Assembly (NCBI RefSeq): GCF_051175565.1
Contig: NZ_CP195105.1
Span: forward strand, 2,294,001-2,358,000
Direction of reading: 5' to 3'
DNA from: Daejeonia sp002484105
GTDB lineage: Bacteria > Bacteroidota > Bacteroidia > Flavobacteriales > Weeksellaceae
Length of the DNA stretch: 64,000 bases
The notes beneath the pieces are model-generated. The model was not told the origin of the DNA, did no database searches, and worked only from the letters and a program-made list of their open reading frames with translations. Below, piece after piece: positions 55,701 to 63,975 of the stretch (within the stretch, counting starts at the first letter, position 1; each line of letters begins with the position of its first letter). A program made the position numbers and the translations under genes.

Positions 55701-55845
55701 TTTTATGATTAATCATCAGTTAATTACTGTTCTGTTTTTAACTTCATTTCTACTTAGAGTATCCATGAAATACAATCGTCTCTTTATCAAGCAATAGATA
55801 TAGCACTTAAGCTGCGAGACCACATAAATGCAGGCATCAAGACGA

Positions 55846-55995
55846 TTAATATTTCATATACGCTGCATCACGCGTTCCGCCGTGTCCTTTTCCTACGATG
55901 GTCATGATTTTCGCATTCAGAAACAGGAATTTGATAAATTGTAAAACGGGATTCTGCATTTTGAACTTTTCCCATTTGGATATTCTTTCAGACAT
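55846..55995 (-). CDS. 49-aa small protein beside the SQR-like gene
   Basis: Short frame reading MSERISKWEKFKMQNPVLQF and continuing to a C-terminal GHGGTRDAAYMKY. The middle (about residues 17-33) is hydrophobic and may be a membrane or membrane-surface helix. It starts 27 bp after the SQR-like stop on the same strand, in the operon direction. No function recognised. Confidence 0.65.
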   Translation of the reverse strand: MSERISKWEKFKMQNPVLQFIKFLFLNAKIMTIVGKGHGGTRDAAYMKY

Positions 55996-56022
55996 AATTT
56001 TCGTGTTTAAAATTTTGATTAT

Positions 56023-57483
56023 TTATTCCGGAATCAGCCACCAAAAAGGTTTCATTTTGGCTTTCCATAAAAATCCGATGTGTAGGGAATATTTTACCCA
56101 ATGTCCTGCCAATCCTATATCCCCGAAAGTTTTCCGGATATCTCTACCGCCTGTTTTTTCATATTTTACATAATCAGGAACAATCGGATATGTGGTGATA
56201 CTCACCGCCGAACCTTTCGTTAAACCAAAACCTGCCGATGCAATACAGGCTGCTCCCATATTTCCGAGCGAACCTTTGTGAATGTGTGCCGATTTTCCGT
56301 GTTTGATTTCTTCAATGATGTTGTCTGCAACTAATTTTGCGGTAATTCCGGATGGCATACCAGTTCTTGGTGGTGAAGGGAAAATAGGATTTCCGTTTTT
56401 GCTAACTCTCGGCTTGGAAATGGAATGTGGTGGTGCAAAAGCAATTCCTGGCGCGAAAATATTGGGATAACTTGGATTTTGATACGTTTCCGGCCAATCC
56501 TGAACTTTCCATTCTTCGTACGGTTTTTCAGTATAGTCAGCATCTACAATCATAAACCCTTTGAAAAGTTTAGATGTAATATCGTTTCCAATTTTATCAT
56601 ACGCTTTGAAAGGATGTCCGGCAAAAGCAGGAATCAGCATTCCGAAATCGTATTCTTCGGTTTTGTATTCTCCGTCCAAAGTTTCATAGTGTACTTTTCC
56701 GTTTTCAACTTTGGTAACTCCTGCGTTCAGAATCCATTTGATTCCACGGTCTTCAAAAATCATTTCCACCATTTCGGAAGATTTTAAACGCATTCCTTTG
56801 TATGCCAAAAGAACGCCGTCCATTCCGAAATCTCCGAGTTCGTGTTCATTGGAAATCCAGGTGATTTCTACTTTATCCCGAAGTTTTTTGTTGCTTAATT
56901 CTCTTTCAACATTTAAAATGTATTCAAATGCAGCACCTTGACAAGTCGCTTTCGGATGTCCTGTTCCGATAAGGACTTTCAGTTTTTTGTCGGATTTTTT
57001 TAGTTTTTCTTCTAATTCCTGCAATCCTTTTGCGGCGTGTTCTGCGTGTCCGTATGTACAAACCGAATACATATTGTTTTCTCCCGGATTCAGACCCTCC
57101 GTTTGGTCAAATGCCAATCTGGGACCTGTTGCATTGATGAGATAATCATAGGTAATTTTTTCTTGTTGTCCTTTCTTTTCCCCAACAACGTATTCTGCAA
57201 CAATATGAGGTTTTTGTTCATCTGAACTTCCTTCCGGAAAGAAACTGATTCCTTTCGCTTGTTTAAATCCAATTCCTTTTTTCTTATACAAAGGTTCTAA
57301 AGGAAAAATAACATCTTTAGACTTCATTCTCCCGATTCCAACCCAAATATTGGACGGAACCCATTGATAATTGCTGTTGGGCGAAACCACGAGAACTTCG
57401 TGTTCTTTTCCCAATTTTCTTCTCAGATGTGCAGCAGCAGTGTGTCCTGCAATTCCGGCTCCGAGGATGACTATTTTTGACAT
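56023..57483 (-). CDS. Sulfide:quinone-oxidoreductase-like flavoprotein
   Basis: FAD-dependent NAD(P)/FAD oxidoreductase of 486 aa. N-terminal dinucleotide motif IVILGAGIAGHTAAAHL, second flavin segment (LINATGPRLAF) and C-terminal membrane-associating helices (VKYSLHIGFLWKAKMKPFWW). Three cysteines are placed as in the SQR family (VCTYGHAEHA, ATCQGAAFE, AACIASAGF). It would feed electrons from sulfide into the quinone pool used by the bd oxidase of the same operon. A type II NADH dehydrogenase is the alternative, but the cysteines favour SQR. Confidence 0.75.
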   Translation of the reverse strand: MSKIVILGAGIAGHTAAAHLRRKLGKEHEVLVVSPNSNYQWVPSNIWVGIGRMKSKDVIFPLEPLYKKKGIGFKQAKGISFFPEGSSDEQKPHIVAEYVVGEKKGQQEKITYDYLINATGPRLAFDQTEGLNPGENNMYSVCTYGHAEHAAKGLQELEEKLKKSDKKLKVLIGTGHPKATCQGAAFEYILNVERELSNKKLRDKVEITWISNEHELGDFGMDGVLLAYKGMRLKSSEMVEMIFEDRGIKWILNAGVTKVENGKVHYETLDGEYKTEEYDFGMLIPAFAGHPFKAYDKIGNDITSKLFKGFMIVDADYTEKPYEEWKVQDWPETYQNPSYPNIFAPGIAFAPPHSISKPRVSKNGNPIFPSPPRTGMPSGITAKLVADNIIEEIKHGKSAHIHKGSLGNMGAACIASAGFGLTKGSAVSITTYPIVPDYVKYEKTGGRDIRKTFGDIGLAGHWVKYSLHIGFLWKAKMKPFWWLIPE

Positions 57484-57554
57484 TCTAATTTTTAGTTTTT
57501 AAAGCTATTGGGTTTCATTGAAGTATATTGTAACCAAGGTTACACAAGCTGTTT

Positions 57555-57890
57555 TTATTGAAATTCCTGCAAAATTTCCTCAATGTTTACCGATGATGCT
57601 TTTTGATACGAAATATGATTTTCCTCCAATTCATCACGCAACCGTTTTCCCATCGCATAATAAATCAGCAACTCTGCTTTTGAAAACAGTTCCACCAATT
57701 CTTTGTGATTGTGCTGATGTTCTCCGGAATGTTGAGCGCAACAACCTTCATCATTATGTTTATGCGGATTTTTGATAAATGCTTTGGTAATGATTTTTCC
57801 GTTTTCCTTTTCATAGAAAGCAAATTCCTGACATCTTCCTGTGTGAACTGCAATCGTTTCTCTATCGTTGGTCGGTATGATGATTTTCAT
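57555..57890 (-). CDS. NifX/NafY-like (dinitrogenase Fe-Mo cofactor family) metal-binding protein
   Basis: A 111-aa protein of the NifX/NafY fold: MKIIIPTNDRETIAVHTGRC (strand, then metal/cluster loop) and LIYYAMGKRLRDELEENHI. A His/Cys-rich loop (HKHNDEGCCAQHSGEHQHNH, about residues 43-62) probably binds metal. No nitrogenase genes are near, so the role is not nitrogen fixation. It may carry a metal or Fe-S cluster for this respiratory operon. Confidence 0.78.
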   Translation of the reverse strand: MKIIIPTNDRETIAVHTGRCQEFAFYEKENGKIITKAFIKNPHKHNDEGCCAQHSGEHQHNHKELVELFSKAELLIYYAMGKRLRDELEENHISYQKASSVNIEEILQEFQ

Positions 57891-57891
57891 T

Positions 57892-58005
57892 TTATTTAAG
57901 TTTTCCTTCTTTTTCTAATTTTTTGTACAGCCAAAATATCAATCGGTAGGAGACATAAATCATTACCGGAAGCGAGATAAACTGCAATATTTCTTTCCAA
58001 AACAT
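57892..58005 (-). CDS. 37-aa CydX-like single-helix protein
   Basis: Short frame MFWKEILQFISLPVMIYVSY..., one hydrophobic helix (about residues 6-26) and a basic tail (LYKKLEKEGKLK). It starts 18 bp after the cydB stop. In E. coli a similarly placed 37-aa membrane peptide (CydX) is a subunit of cytochrome bd. The sequence does not closely resemble CydX, so the role is inferred from position, size and topology. Confidence 0.68.
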   Translation of the reverse strand: MFWKEILQFISLPVMIYVSYRLIFWLYKKLEKEGKLK

Positions 58006-58023
58006 TTTTCTAAATTTTTAAGA

Positions 58024-59208
58024 TTAATACACGTGGTTTTCAGAATCATTCAATTCGTTGGATGAAATCTTTTTAGAATCCATTTTTTTCCAAACCAAAG
58101 CGATATAAGCCACCACAAACGGAACCAATAACGAAACATAACTCATGGTTCTCAAAGTAAATTCGCTGGACGAAGCATTGTAAATCGTAAGAGAACTCTG
58201 TAAATCATGCGTGGAAGGATAAAATGCCGTATTGTTGAATCCTGCAATTAAAAACAACATCCAAACCGTTAACACCGTTCCCAAACCGCTGAACCAAATT
58301 CCTTTTTTGCTTTTCATCAACATATTTATTGCAATTCCTACCAAAACCAAGACTACTCCAATTAAGAAAACCACTAAAACCAAAGGCATTTCCAAGAAAT
58401 TGTGTAAATATTTGTAAGGTTCCATAAAGACTTCTTTCGTTGTAGGATTTACGGCAAATCCATCTAAAAACATCAACCGAATCAGCCAAAAAAGAAAGAA
58501 AACCAAAAATAAAACGGAATTGACAATCAAACTTTTTTGAGATTTTTTGTAAATCGCTTCGTTGTTGATATTGTTCTGAAAATAAAGATTCGCCAAAACT
58601 CTTGCTAAGAAAAATACCGCCAATCCCAAACTAATATTTTGAACGAAAGCCAGATGTTCTGTTGTCCAAAGTGCTTCTAATCCGTGGAAAGGCGTTGCCC
58701 ACGAAGAAATAATCGGCATTTTTTGCGAAGCGGTATCAATGATATTCATTTTGTTTACCGAAAATTCTGCTCCCGTAAAAAAGGTGGAAACGGCTACTCC
58801 CAAAAGTAAACTTCCCAAAACGCCATTCAGAAATAAGAATACTTCAAAGGTTTTGTGTCCGAGAAAATTATTGGCTTTACTTCGGAATTCGTAGGAAACC
58901 GCCTGAAGAATAAATGCAAATAAAATCGCCATCCAAACATAATACGCTCCACCAAAACTGGTAGAATAAAAAAGTGGAAACGAAGCGAAAAACGCACCAC
59001 CAAAAGTAACCAAAGTCGTGAAAGTGATTTCCCATTTTCTTCCGGTGGAATTCAGAAGCATGGTTTTTTCTTTTTCGTTGGAAGCCAGCGTGTAAATCAG
59101 CGATTGTCCACCTTGAACGAATAGTAAAAAGACCAGCAACGCTCCTAAAAGTGAAACCAAAATCCACCAGTAATGCTGTAATCCGCTATAATCTAAAAAT
59201 GAAAACAT
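58024..59208 (-). CDS. cydB: Cytochrome bd oxidase subunit II (second copy)
   Basis: A 394-aa CydB with many helices, longer and quite different from the first copy (355 aa). Helical blocks such as YYVWMAILFAFILQAVSYEFR and FLFLNGVLGSLLLGVAVSTFF are clear, and the EFRSKANN loop corresponds to the conserved helix-3 loop. It follows cydA by 18 bp. Confidence 0.92.
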   Translation of the reverse strand: MFSFLDYSGLQHYWWILVSLLGALLVFLLFVQGGQSLIYTLASNEKEKTMLLNSTGRKWEITFTTLVTFGGAFFASFPLFYSTSFGGAYYVWMAILFAFILQAVSYEFRSKANNFLGHKTFEVFLFLNGVLGSLLLGVAVSTFFTGAEFSVNKMNIIDTASQKMPIISSWATPFHGLEALWTTEHLAFVQNISLGLAVFFLARVLANLYFQNNINNEAIYKKSQKSLIVNSVLFLVFFLFWLIRLMFLDGFAVNPTTKEVFMEPYKYLHNFLEMPLVLVVFLIGVVLVLVGIAINMLMKSKKGIWFSGLGTVLTVWMLFLIAGFNNTAFYPSTHDLQSSLTIYNASSSEFTLRTMSYVSLLVPFVVAYIALVWKKMDSKKISSNELNDSENHVY

Positions 59209-59226
59209 AATCTTAGTTTTTTTGAA

Positions 59227-60762
59227 TTAATGATCCGCTCCTTTTTTGATGGCAGAAAGCATGATTTTGATTTCGGCAATCAGCAAAGTGGTAAAAATGA
59301 TGAGGAATAAAAAGAAGGTCAATTGCACGCTGTACGCATCAATCTGCGAAACGGCAGCGATGTTCGGCAGCAGATTCTGTATCGTCCAAGGCTGTCTTCC
59401 AACTTCCGCGACAATCCAGCCCGATTGTGAAGCAACGTAACCTAAAGGAATACTCCACAAAGTCAGTTTCAGCAAACCGCGGCTGTTTTCCAATTTCCCT
59501 TTTAAAGTTTTATAAAATAAAATGATAAATAGCACCAGAAAATAACTTCCAAGAATAACCATCACATGAAAAGCGTAGAAACTCATTTTCACATTCGGAA
59601 TCAGCATGTGCGGATTTTTTCCGAAATAATAACCGTAACCGAAATCTTTTTCGTGCGCACGAAAGGTTTTCAATTCATTTTCGGCGGTAACTAAATCACC
59701 TGCTTTTTTGGCTTTTACATAATTTCCGAGGGCGTCAATGGCTGTTTTCCCACTCGCAATTCTTTCATCGTAGGAAGGAACTCCTTCTTTTTTATTTCCG
59801 TGAACCAAATCGTCAATTCCGGGAACAAACTTGTCGGAATCCAGAAAAGCCAGATAAGAAAGCGCTTTAGGAATTTTAAATTCTACCAGAAATTGCTCAC
59901 GTTTATGATGGGTATTTTCCTGTTCTCCAAAAATTCCCATTGCTATCAACGGTGCATCGCGGTCACCTTTGTACAAACCTTCCATGGCTGCCAGTTTCAT
60001 CGGTTGTGTTTGTGCCACCTGACGTGCAGATTCATCTCCGCTCCAAAAGGTTCCAATTGTCGCAAGCAAACCAAAAACCGTAGCAACAAGCATACTTCTT
60101 TTTGCCAAAACGACATCTCTTCGTTTCAATAAATACCACGCAGAAATTCCTACCACAAACAATGCCGAAACGATGTAAGAAGAAATAACCGTATGCAGGA
60201 ATTTATTCACCGCAACAGGATTGAAAAGGACTGCCCAGAAATCAATCATTTCATTCCGCATGGTGTCGGGATTAAAAATGGTTCCTGTAGGATTCTGCAT
60301 CCAACCATTGGCAACCAAAATCCACAACGCAGAAAGGTTGGAACCAATCGCCACCAGCCAACTTGAAAGCAAATGAAATTTCGGGCTTACTCTGTCCCAA
60401 CCGAAAAACATGACGGCAATAAAAGTACTTTCCATAAAAAAAGCCATGATTCCTTCAATCGCTAAAGGTGCTCCGAAAATATCACCAACAAACCAGGAAT
60501 AATTGCTCCAGTTGGTTCCGAATTCAAATTCCATGATAATTCCAGTCGCTACACCAATCGCAAAATTAATTCCGAAGACTTTCATCCAGAATTTGGTGAT
60601 GGATTTCCATTTTTCATCTTGGGTTTTCAGATAAATGGTTTCCATAATGGCAATCATAAAAGTGATGCCCAATGTAAGCGGAACGAAAATCCAATGGTAC
60701 ATCGCTGTAAGTGCAAATTGCGCTCTTGACCAATTGACCAGTTCCCAATCTATATGTTCCAT
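59227..60762 (-). CDS. cydA: Cytochrome bd oxidase subunit I, long Q-loop type (second copy)
   Basis: A 511-aa CydA close to the length of the E. coli protein. The heme ligand H23 is in QFALTAMYHWIFVPLTLG, with an EFGTNWSNYSWFVGD helix. The Q loop is extended (KKEGVPSYDERIASGKTAID...ENELKTFRAHEKDFGYGYY). This long type differs from the short one at 31510. It sits behind a DUF4492-like gene in the same operon. Confidence 0.95.
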   Translation of the reverse strand: MEHIDWELVNWSRAQFALTAMYHWIFVPLTLGITFMIAIMETIYLKTQDEKWKSITKFWMKVFGINFAIGVATGIIMEFEFGTNWSNYSWFVGDIFGAPLAIEGIMAFFMESTFIAVMFFGWDRVSPKFHLLSSWLVAIGSNLSALWILVANGWMQNPTGTIFNPDTMRNEMIDFWAVLFNPVAVNKFLHTVISSYIVSALFVVGISAWYLLKRRDVVLAKRSMLVATVFGLLATIGTFWSGDESARQVAQTQPMKLAAMEGLYKGDRDAPLIAMGIFGEQENTHHKREQFLVEFKIPKALSYLAFLDSDKFVPGIDDLVHGNKKEGVPSYDERIASGKTAIDALGNYVKAKKAGDLVTAENELKTFRAHEKDFGYGYYFGKNPHMLIPNVKMSFYAFHVMVILGSYFLVLFIILFYKTLKGKLENSRGLLKLTLWSIPLGYVASQSGWIVAEVGRQPWTIQNLLPNIAAVSQIDAYSVQLTFFLFLIIFTTLLIAEIKIMLSAIKKGADH

Positions 60763-60777
60763 AAAATTGTAATTTTT

Positions 60778-61023
60778 CTATTTTTCTGTTTCCGTGAATT
60801 TTTGCTGTAAGTATTCAATACGTTGCTGGTCCGTATCAAAATTGGTTTTGAGAAAGTCTTTAAAAAAGAAAATTTTCAGGATTCCGAACATCACGAACAA
60901 TTTAATCAAAGCAATTGCCCAAAGCATTTTACTCTCTTTAGACATGATGCTAAAGCCGTGTTTGTACAAACCAATCAGCGCTGCAAAAGGATAAAAAAGC
61001 AAACAAAACCGCCGGTAAATCAT
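60778..61023 (-). CDS. DUF4492-like small membrane protein
   Basis: An 81-aa protein with one or two helices (LLFYPFAALIGLYKHG and LWAIALIKLFVMFGILKIFFF), then a charged tail (TDQQRIEYLQQKFTETEK). The LIKLFVMFxxLKxFFF pattern is typical of DUF4492, which accompanies cydAB in Bacteroidota. It is 15 bp before cydA and probably a small oxidase subunit or assembly factor. ATG 61023 was chosen; a longer frame would run into the promoter. Confidence 0.82.
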   Translation of the reverse strand: MIYRRFCLLFYPFAALIGLYKHGFSIMSKESKMLWAIALIKLFVMFGILKIFFFKDFLKTNFDTDQQRIEYLQQKFTETEK

Positions 61024-61051
61024 GACCTGAAAATTTTTCGAACGACATATA

Positions 61052-61059
61052 CAAAGATA
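61052..61059 (-). promoter_or_regulatory. Promoter -7 box of the second bd oxidase operon
   Basis: TATCTTTG on the minus strand, matching TAnnTTTG, 28 bp before the DUF4492-like start. Confidence 0.55.
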
Positions 61060-61111
61060 CAGCACAAGCTCACCTGTGTTTTGGCAGAAACCAAACAGAA
61101 TTTGGTAATTT

Positions 61112-61987
61112 TTACATATGAAGTGATTTCCGAAATTGTTTGGGGGTCATTCCGGCTGCCGCTTTGAAAAATTTGGTAAAATAGGAAAGATCTTCAAAAC
61201 CAAGTTCATACGCAATCTGCGAAATATCCATTCCGGAATTGACAAGCAGGCGTTTAGCTTCAAGAATGATTCGGCTTCGGATCATTTCTCCGGCTGTCTT
61301 TTCTGTGGCATTGCGGCAAACTGAATTCAGGTAATTAGGGCTCACGGCAAGATAATCCGCATAGAATCTGGGTAAATGGAACTCATGATAATATTTCTCG
61401 ATCAGTTCTTCAAAATGTAACACCAGCTGAGGTAATGCTACCGGGGAAAATTCTGGATTTTCTTCCTGTGTACGGATGGATACCATCAGAATAATCTCCA
61501 GAAGCATGGTGGCAATAAACTCCTCTCTGAAGGCAATATCAGATGTTTCTGCAATCCATATTTTTGAAAAAGCAGTTTCGATATCAGATTTGCAGGAGGT
61601 TATATGCCTGTAACACAATCCGCCGTTCTTACTAAATATGGGCAGGCTGTCCACAAAATTCTTATGCGCCAGAAAATCATTCAGAAACCGTTCTCTGAAA
61701 TTGACCAGAATACCTTCAGGGGCTTCCTCCGAAAAATGCAGATCATGCACCTGCCCCGGACTCAGAAAGAAAATCATATCATCACTTATGGGAACATCAT
61801 GAAAATCTACTGTATGAGCACCTTTTCCTCTTTTTATATAGAGAATCTGATAAAAAGAATGCCTGTGTGGTGATTTTGGGATATAGAGACCTTCACGGAC
61901 GATGTCCTTCAGCGAATGGATGACGTACGGATGGCTGCTCTCTTCACGGTTCGGAATATCACAGGCTTTCAGCAGAGGGATGTTCAT
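61112..61987 (-). CDS. AraC-family transcriptional regulator
   Basis: A 291-aa regulator with an N-terminal cupin ligand domain (KSPHRHSFYQILYIKRGKGAHTVDF) and C-terminal double helix-turn-helix (LAVSPNYLNSVCRNATEKTAGEMI and MDISQIAYELGFEDLSYFTKFFK), ending in GMTPKQFRKS. The ligand is unknown. It lies upstream of the respiratory operon on the same strand (88-bp gap) and could control it or the ABM gene. Confidence 0.92.
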   Translation of the reverse strand: MNIPLLKACDIPNREESSHPYVIHSLKDIVREGLYIPKSPHRHSFYQILYIKRGKGAHTVDFHDVPISDDMIFFLSPGQVHDLHFSEEAPEGILVNFRERFLNDFLAHKNFVDSLPIFSKNGGLCYRHITSCKSDIETAFSKIWIAETSDIAFREEFIATMLLEIILMVSIRTQEENPEFSPVALPQLVLHFEELIEKYYHEFHLPRFYADYLAVSPNYLNSVCRNATEKTAGEMIRSRIILEAKRLLVNSGMDISQIAYELGFEDLSYFTKFFKAAAGMTPKQFRKSLHM

Positions 61988-62060
61988 GAAGTTTTTTTCA
62001 GGACTCCTAATGTATAAAATTGGTTCTTTGCATCCAAAAAAAACTTAAAATTTTGATACT

Positions 62061-62351
62061 CTAAAACGTCCGAAAACCCTTGTATACCTGTGTTCTGGCA
62101 TCAAGCATCGGTGCAGAATGAATGTGGAAATCCGCCAGATGCTCCGACTGGCTGTGGCGGAAATGATGCTCCTGACTCTCCCAAAGTTCTGTGATGAAGA
62201 AAACGCCTTTTTCACTGATGTCTTCTACAAGGTCATACTGCAGGCAACCTTCCTCCTGCCGCGTTTTGCTCACCAGCTTCTTCATCAGCTCAATGCCATC
62301 CATCAGATAGTTTTCCTTAAAGCGGAACAAGGCAACAATATAAAGTCTCAT
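62061..62351 (-). CDS. Antibiotic biosynthesis monooxygenase (ABM) domain protein
   Basis: A 96-aa dimeric alpha/beta-barrel protein: MRLYIVALFRFKENYLMDGIEL, then LVSKTRQEEGCLQYDLVEDI and FFITELWESQEHHFRHSQSEHL. Such proteins act as quinol or heme-related monooxygenases, though most are uncharacterised. ATG 62351 was chosen; the long frame upstream is antisense to the E2 gene. Confidence 0.85.
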   Translation of the reverse strand: MRLYIVALFRFKENYLMDGIELMKKLVSKTRQEEGCLQYDLVEDISEKGVFFITELWESQEHHFRHSQSEHLADFHIHSAPMLDARTQVYKGFRTF

Positions 62352-62464
62352 ACTTGGGAAAATTTCTCCAAATTTAGAAAAAACTATTGCAAAGCCACCC
62401 AACAATATCAAAATTATCAAATTCGTAAAATATTTTATTTTTATTCTTTTATTTTCAAAATGCA

Positions 62465-62472
62465 TATATTTG
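62465..62472 (+). promoter_or_regulatory. Promoter -7 box of the E2 gene
   Basis: TATATTTG, a perfect TAnnTTTG match, 21 bp before ATG 62494. Confidence 0.55.
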
Positions 62473-62493
62473 TACAGCGAGAAAAAATTTAAA

Positions 62494-63804
62494 ATGGCAG
62501 AATACAAATTATTACTTCCCTCCATGGGAGAAGGAGTAATGGAAGCAACAATCATCAACTGGATTGTAAATGAGGGAGATACCGTAAATGAAGACGACAG
62601 CGTTGTAGAAATCGCAACCGACAAAGTAGATTCTGATGTTCCGACACCCGTTTCCGGAAAAGTCATCCGCATTCTGAAACAAAAAGACGATATCGCACAA
62701 GTGGGCGAGCCTATCGCCCTCCTGGAAATAGCAGACAACGGACAGCAGATGCCGGCAGCAGAAGAAACCACATCCGAACAGCCCCACACAGAAACAACTT
62801 CTGTACCTGAACCCAATGTTATCCAGACACTCGAAGCTCCCCTGAAACCTGCCCCGGCAAACAGCGATATTTATCTTTCACCTCTCGTAAAATCTGTCAT
62901 ATCAGAAGAAAAAATTACCGGTGAAGAACTTGCAACCATCCAGGGAAGCGGCCTCGGTGGGCGGATTACAAAAGAAGACATCCTCGGTTTTGTAAAAACC
63001 AGACAACAGACACCACAACCACTGCATACACAGGAACAGCCTGCAGTACAGAAAAACAATCCCAAAACTCCCGCGCCCGCCATTCCGGTTTCGGCAGGAG
63101 ACGAAATTGTGGAAATGGACCGTATGCGCAAGCTGATAGCAGAAAATATGGTGCGCGCCAAACAGATCGCCCCACACGTCACCTCATTTATTGAAACCGA
63201 CGTCACCAACGTCGTGCGATGGAGAAATCAGCACAAAGACACTTTCCTGAAACGCGAAGGTGAAAAACTCACCTTCATGCCGGTTTTCATCCGTGCTGTG
63301 GTCAAAGCCATTCAGGATTTCCCAAACATCAATGTTTCGGTAGACGGAGAGCGCATCATCAGAAGAAAAAATATCAGCATCGGTATGGCAACAGCCTTGC
63401 CCGATGGCAACCTGATCGTCCCCGTTATCAAAAATGCAGACCAGCTTTCGCTTTCCGGGCTTGCAAAAGCCGTCAACGACCTCGCCTACAGAGCACGCAA
63501 CAGAAAACTGAAACCCGAAGATACACAGGGCGCCACTTATACCATTTCCAATATCGGAAGTTTCGGCAATCTGATGGGCACGCCCATTATTCCGCAGCCA
63601 CAGGTAGCCATTCTCGCCGTAGGTGCTATCGTCAAAAAACCATCCGTACTCGAAACACCAGACGGAGACGTTATCGCCATACGCAACCAGATGTTCATGT
63701 CCCATTCCTACGACCACAGAGTGGTAGATGGATCCCTCGGCGGCCTCTTCCTCAAAAGCGTACACGATTATCTCCAGAACTGGGATCTGGATACAGAAAT
63801 ATAA
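62494..63804 (+). CDS. 2-oxoacid dehydrogenase E2 component (dihydrolipoamide acyltransferase)
   Basis: Acyltransferase core of a 2-oxoacid dehydrogenase complex, 436 aa. The lipoyl domain (MAEYKLLLPSMGEGVMEATI) has the lipoylated lysine in EIATDKVDSDVP. A proline-rich linker, the peripheral-subunit-binding domain (SPLVKSVISEEKITGEELATIQGSG) and the catalytic domain with SYDHRVVDGSLGG follow. One lipoyl domain only, as in branched-chain or 2-oxoglutarate E2. No E1 or E3 gene is in the window, so the substrate is open. Confidence 0.93.
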   Translation: MAEYKLLLPSMGEGVMEATIINWIVNEGDTVNEDDSVVEIATDKVDSDVPTPVSGKVIRILKQKDDIAQVGEPIALLEIADNGQQMPAAEETTSEQPHTETTSVPEPNVIQTLEAPLKPAPANSDIYLSPLVKSVISEEKITGEELATIQGSGLGGRITKEDILGFVKTRQQTPQPLHTQEQPAVQKNNPKTPAPAIPVSAGDEIVEMDRMRKLIAENMVRAKQIAPHVTSFIETDVTNVVRWRNQHKDTFLKREGEKLTFMPVFIRAVVKAIQDFPNINVSVDGERIIRRKNISIGMATALPDGNLIVPVIKNADQLSLSGLAKAVNDLAYRARNRKLKPEDTQGATYTISNIGSFGNLMGTPIIPQPQVAILAVGAIVKKPSVLETPDGDVIAIRNQMFMSHSYDHRVVDGSLGGLFLKSVHDYLQNWDLDTEI

Positions 63805-63809
63805 CATAT

Positions 63810-63838
63810 AACCTTCGGTCATCCGGAGGTTTTTTTTT
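63810..63838 (+). terminator. Terminator of the E2 gene
   Basis: Stem AACCTTCGG / CCGGAGGTT (one wobble) with loop TCAT, followed by eight T, 6 bp past the stop. Confidence 0.85.
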
Positions 63839-63935
63839 GGAGCTTTTTCCCGCTGTCACTACTTGCTTCCCGCCCCCTGCCACTGGCCCGCGCAACGGGA
63901 GAGCTCAGACACGCCGTTCCATCGGGGCTATGAAA
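63838..63935. repeat. GC-rich intergenic segment resembling a flavobacterial interspersed repeat
   Basis: Begins GGAGCTTTTTCCCGCTGTC and ends CCGTTCCATCGGGGCTA, with GC-rich interior arms (CCCGCGCAACGGG). The end signature resembles short repeats I associate with Chryseobacterium-type genomes. Its composition is like the insert at 9541-9807. Copies elsewhere cannot be checked here. Confidence 0.45.
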
Positions 63936-63951
63936 TTCGTCCCAAATGATT

Positions 63952-63959
63952 AATTTTGA
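63952..63959 (+). promoter_or_regulatory. Promoter -7 box before the last gene
   Basis: TAATTTTG, matching TAnnTTTG, 16 bp before ATG 63976. Confidence 0.45.
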
Positions 63960-63975
63960 CCCAAATTTTCCAGTA

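Noticed and set aside
62352..62816. N-terminal extension of the ABM protein
   Set aside because: It would lie antisense to the E2 gene; the domain begins at ATG 62351.
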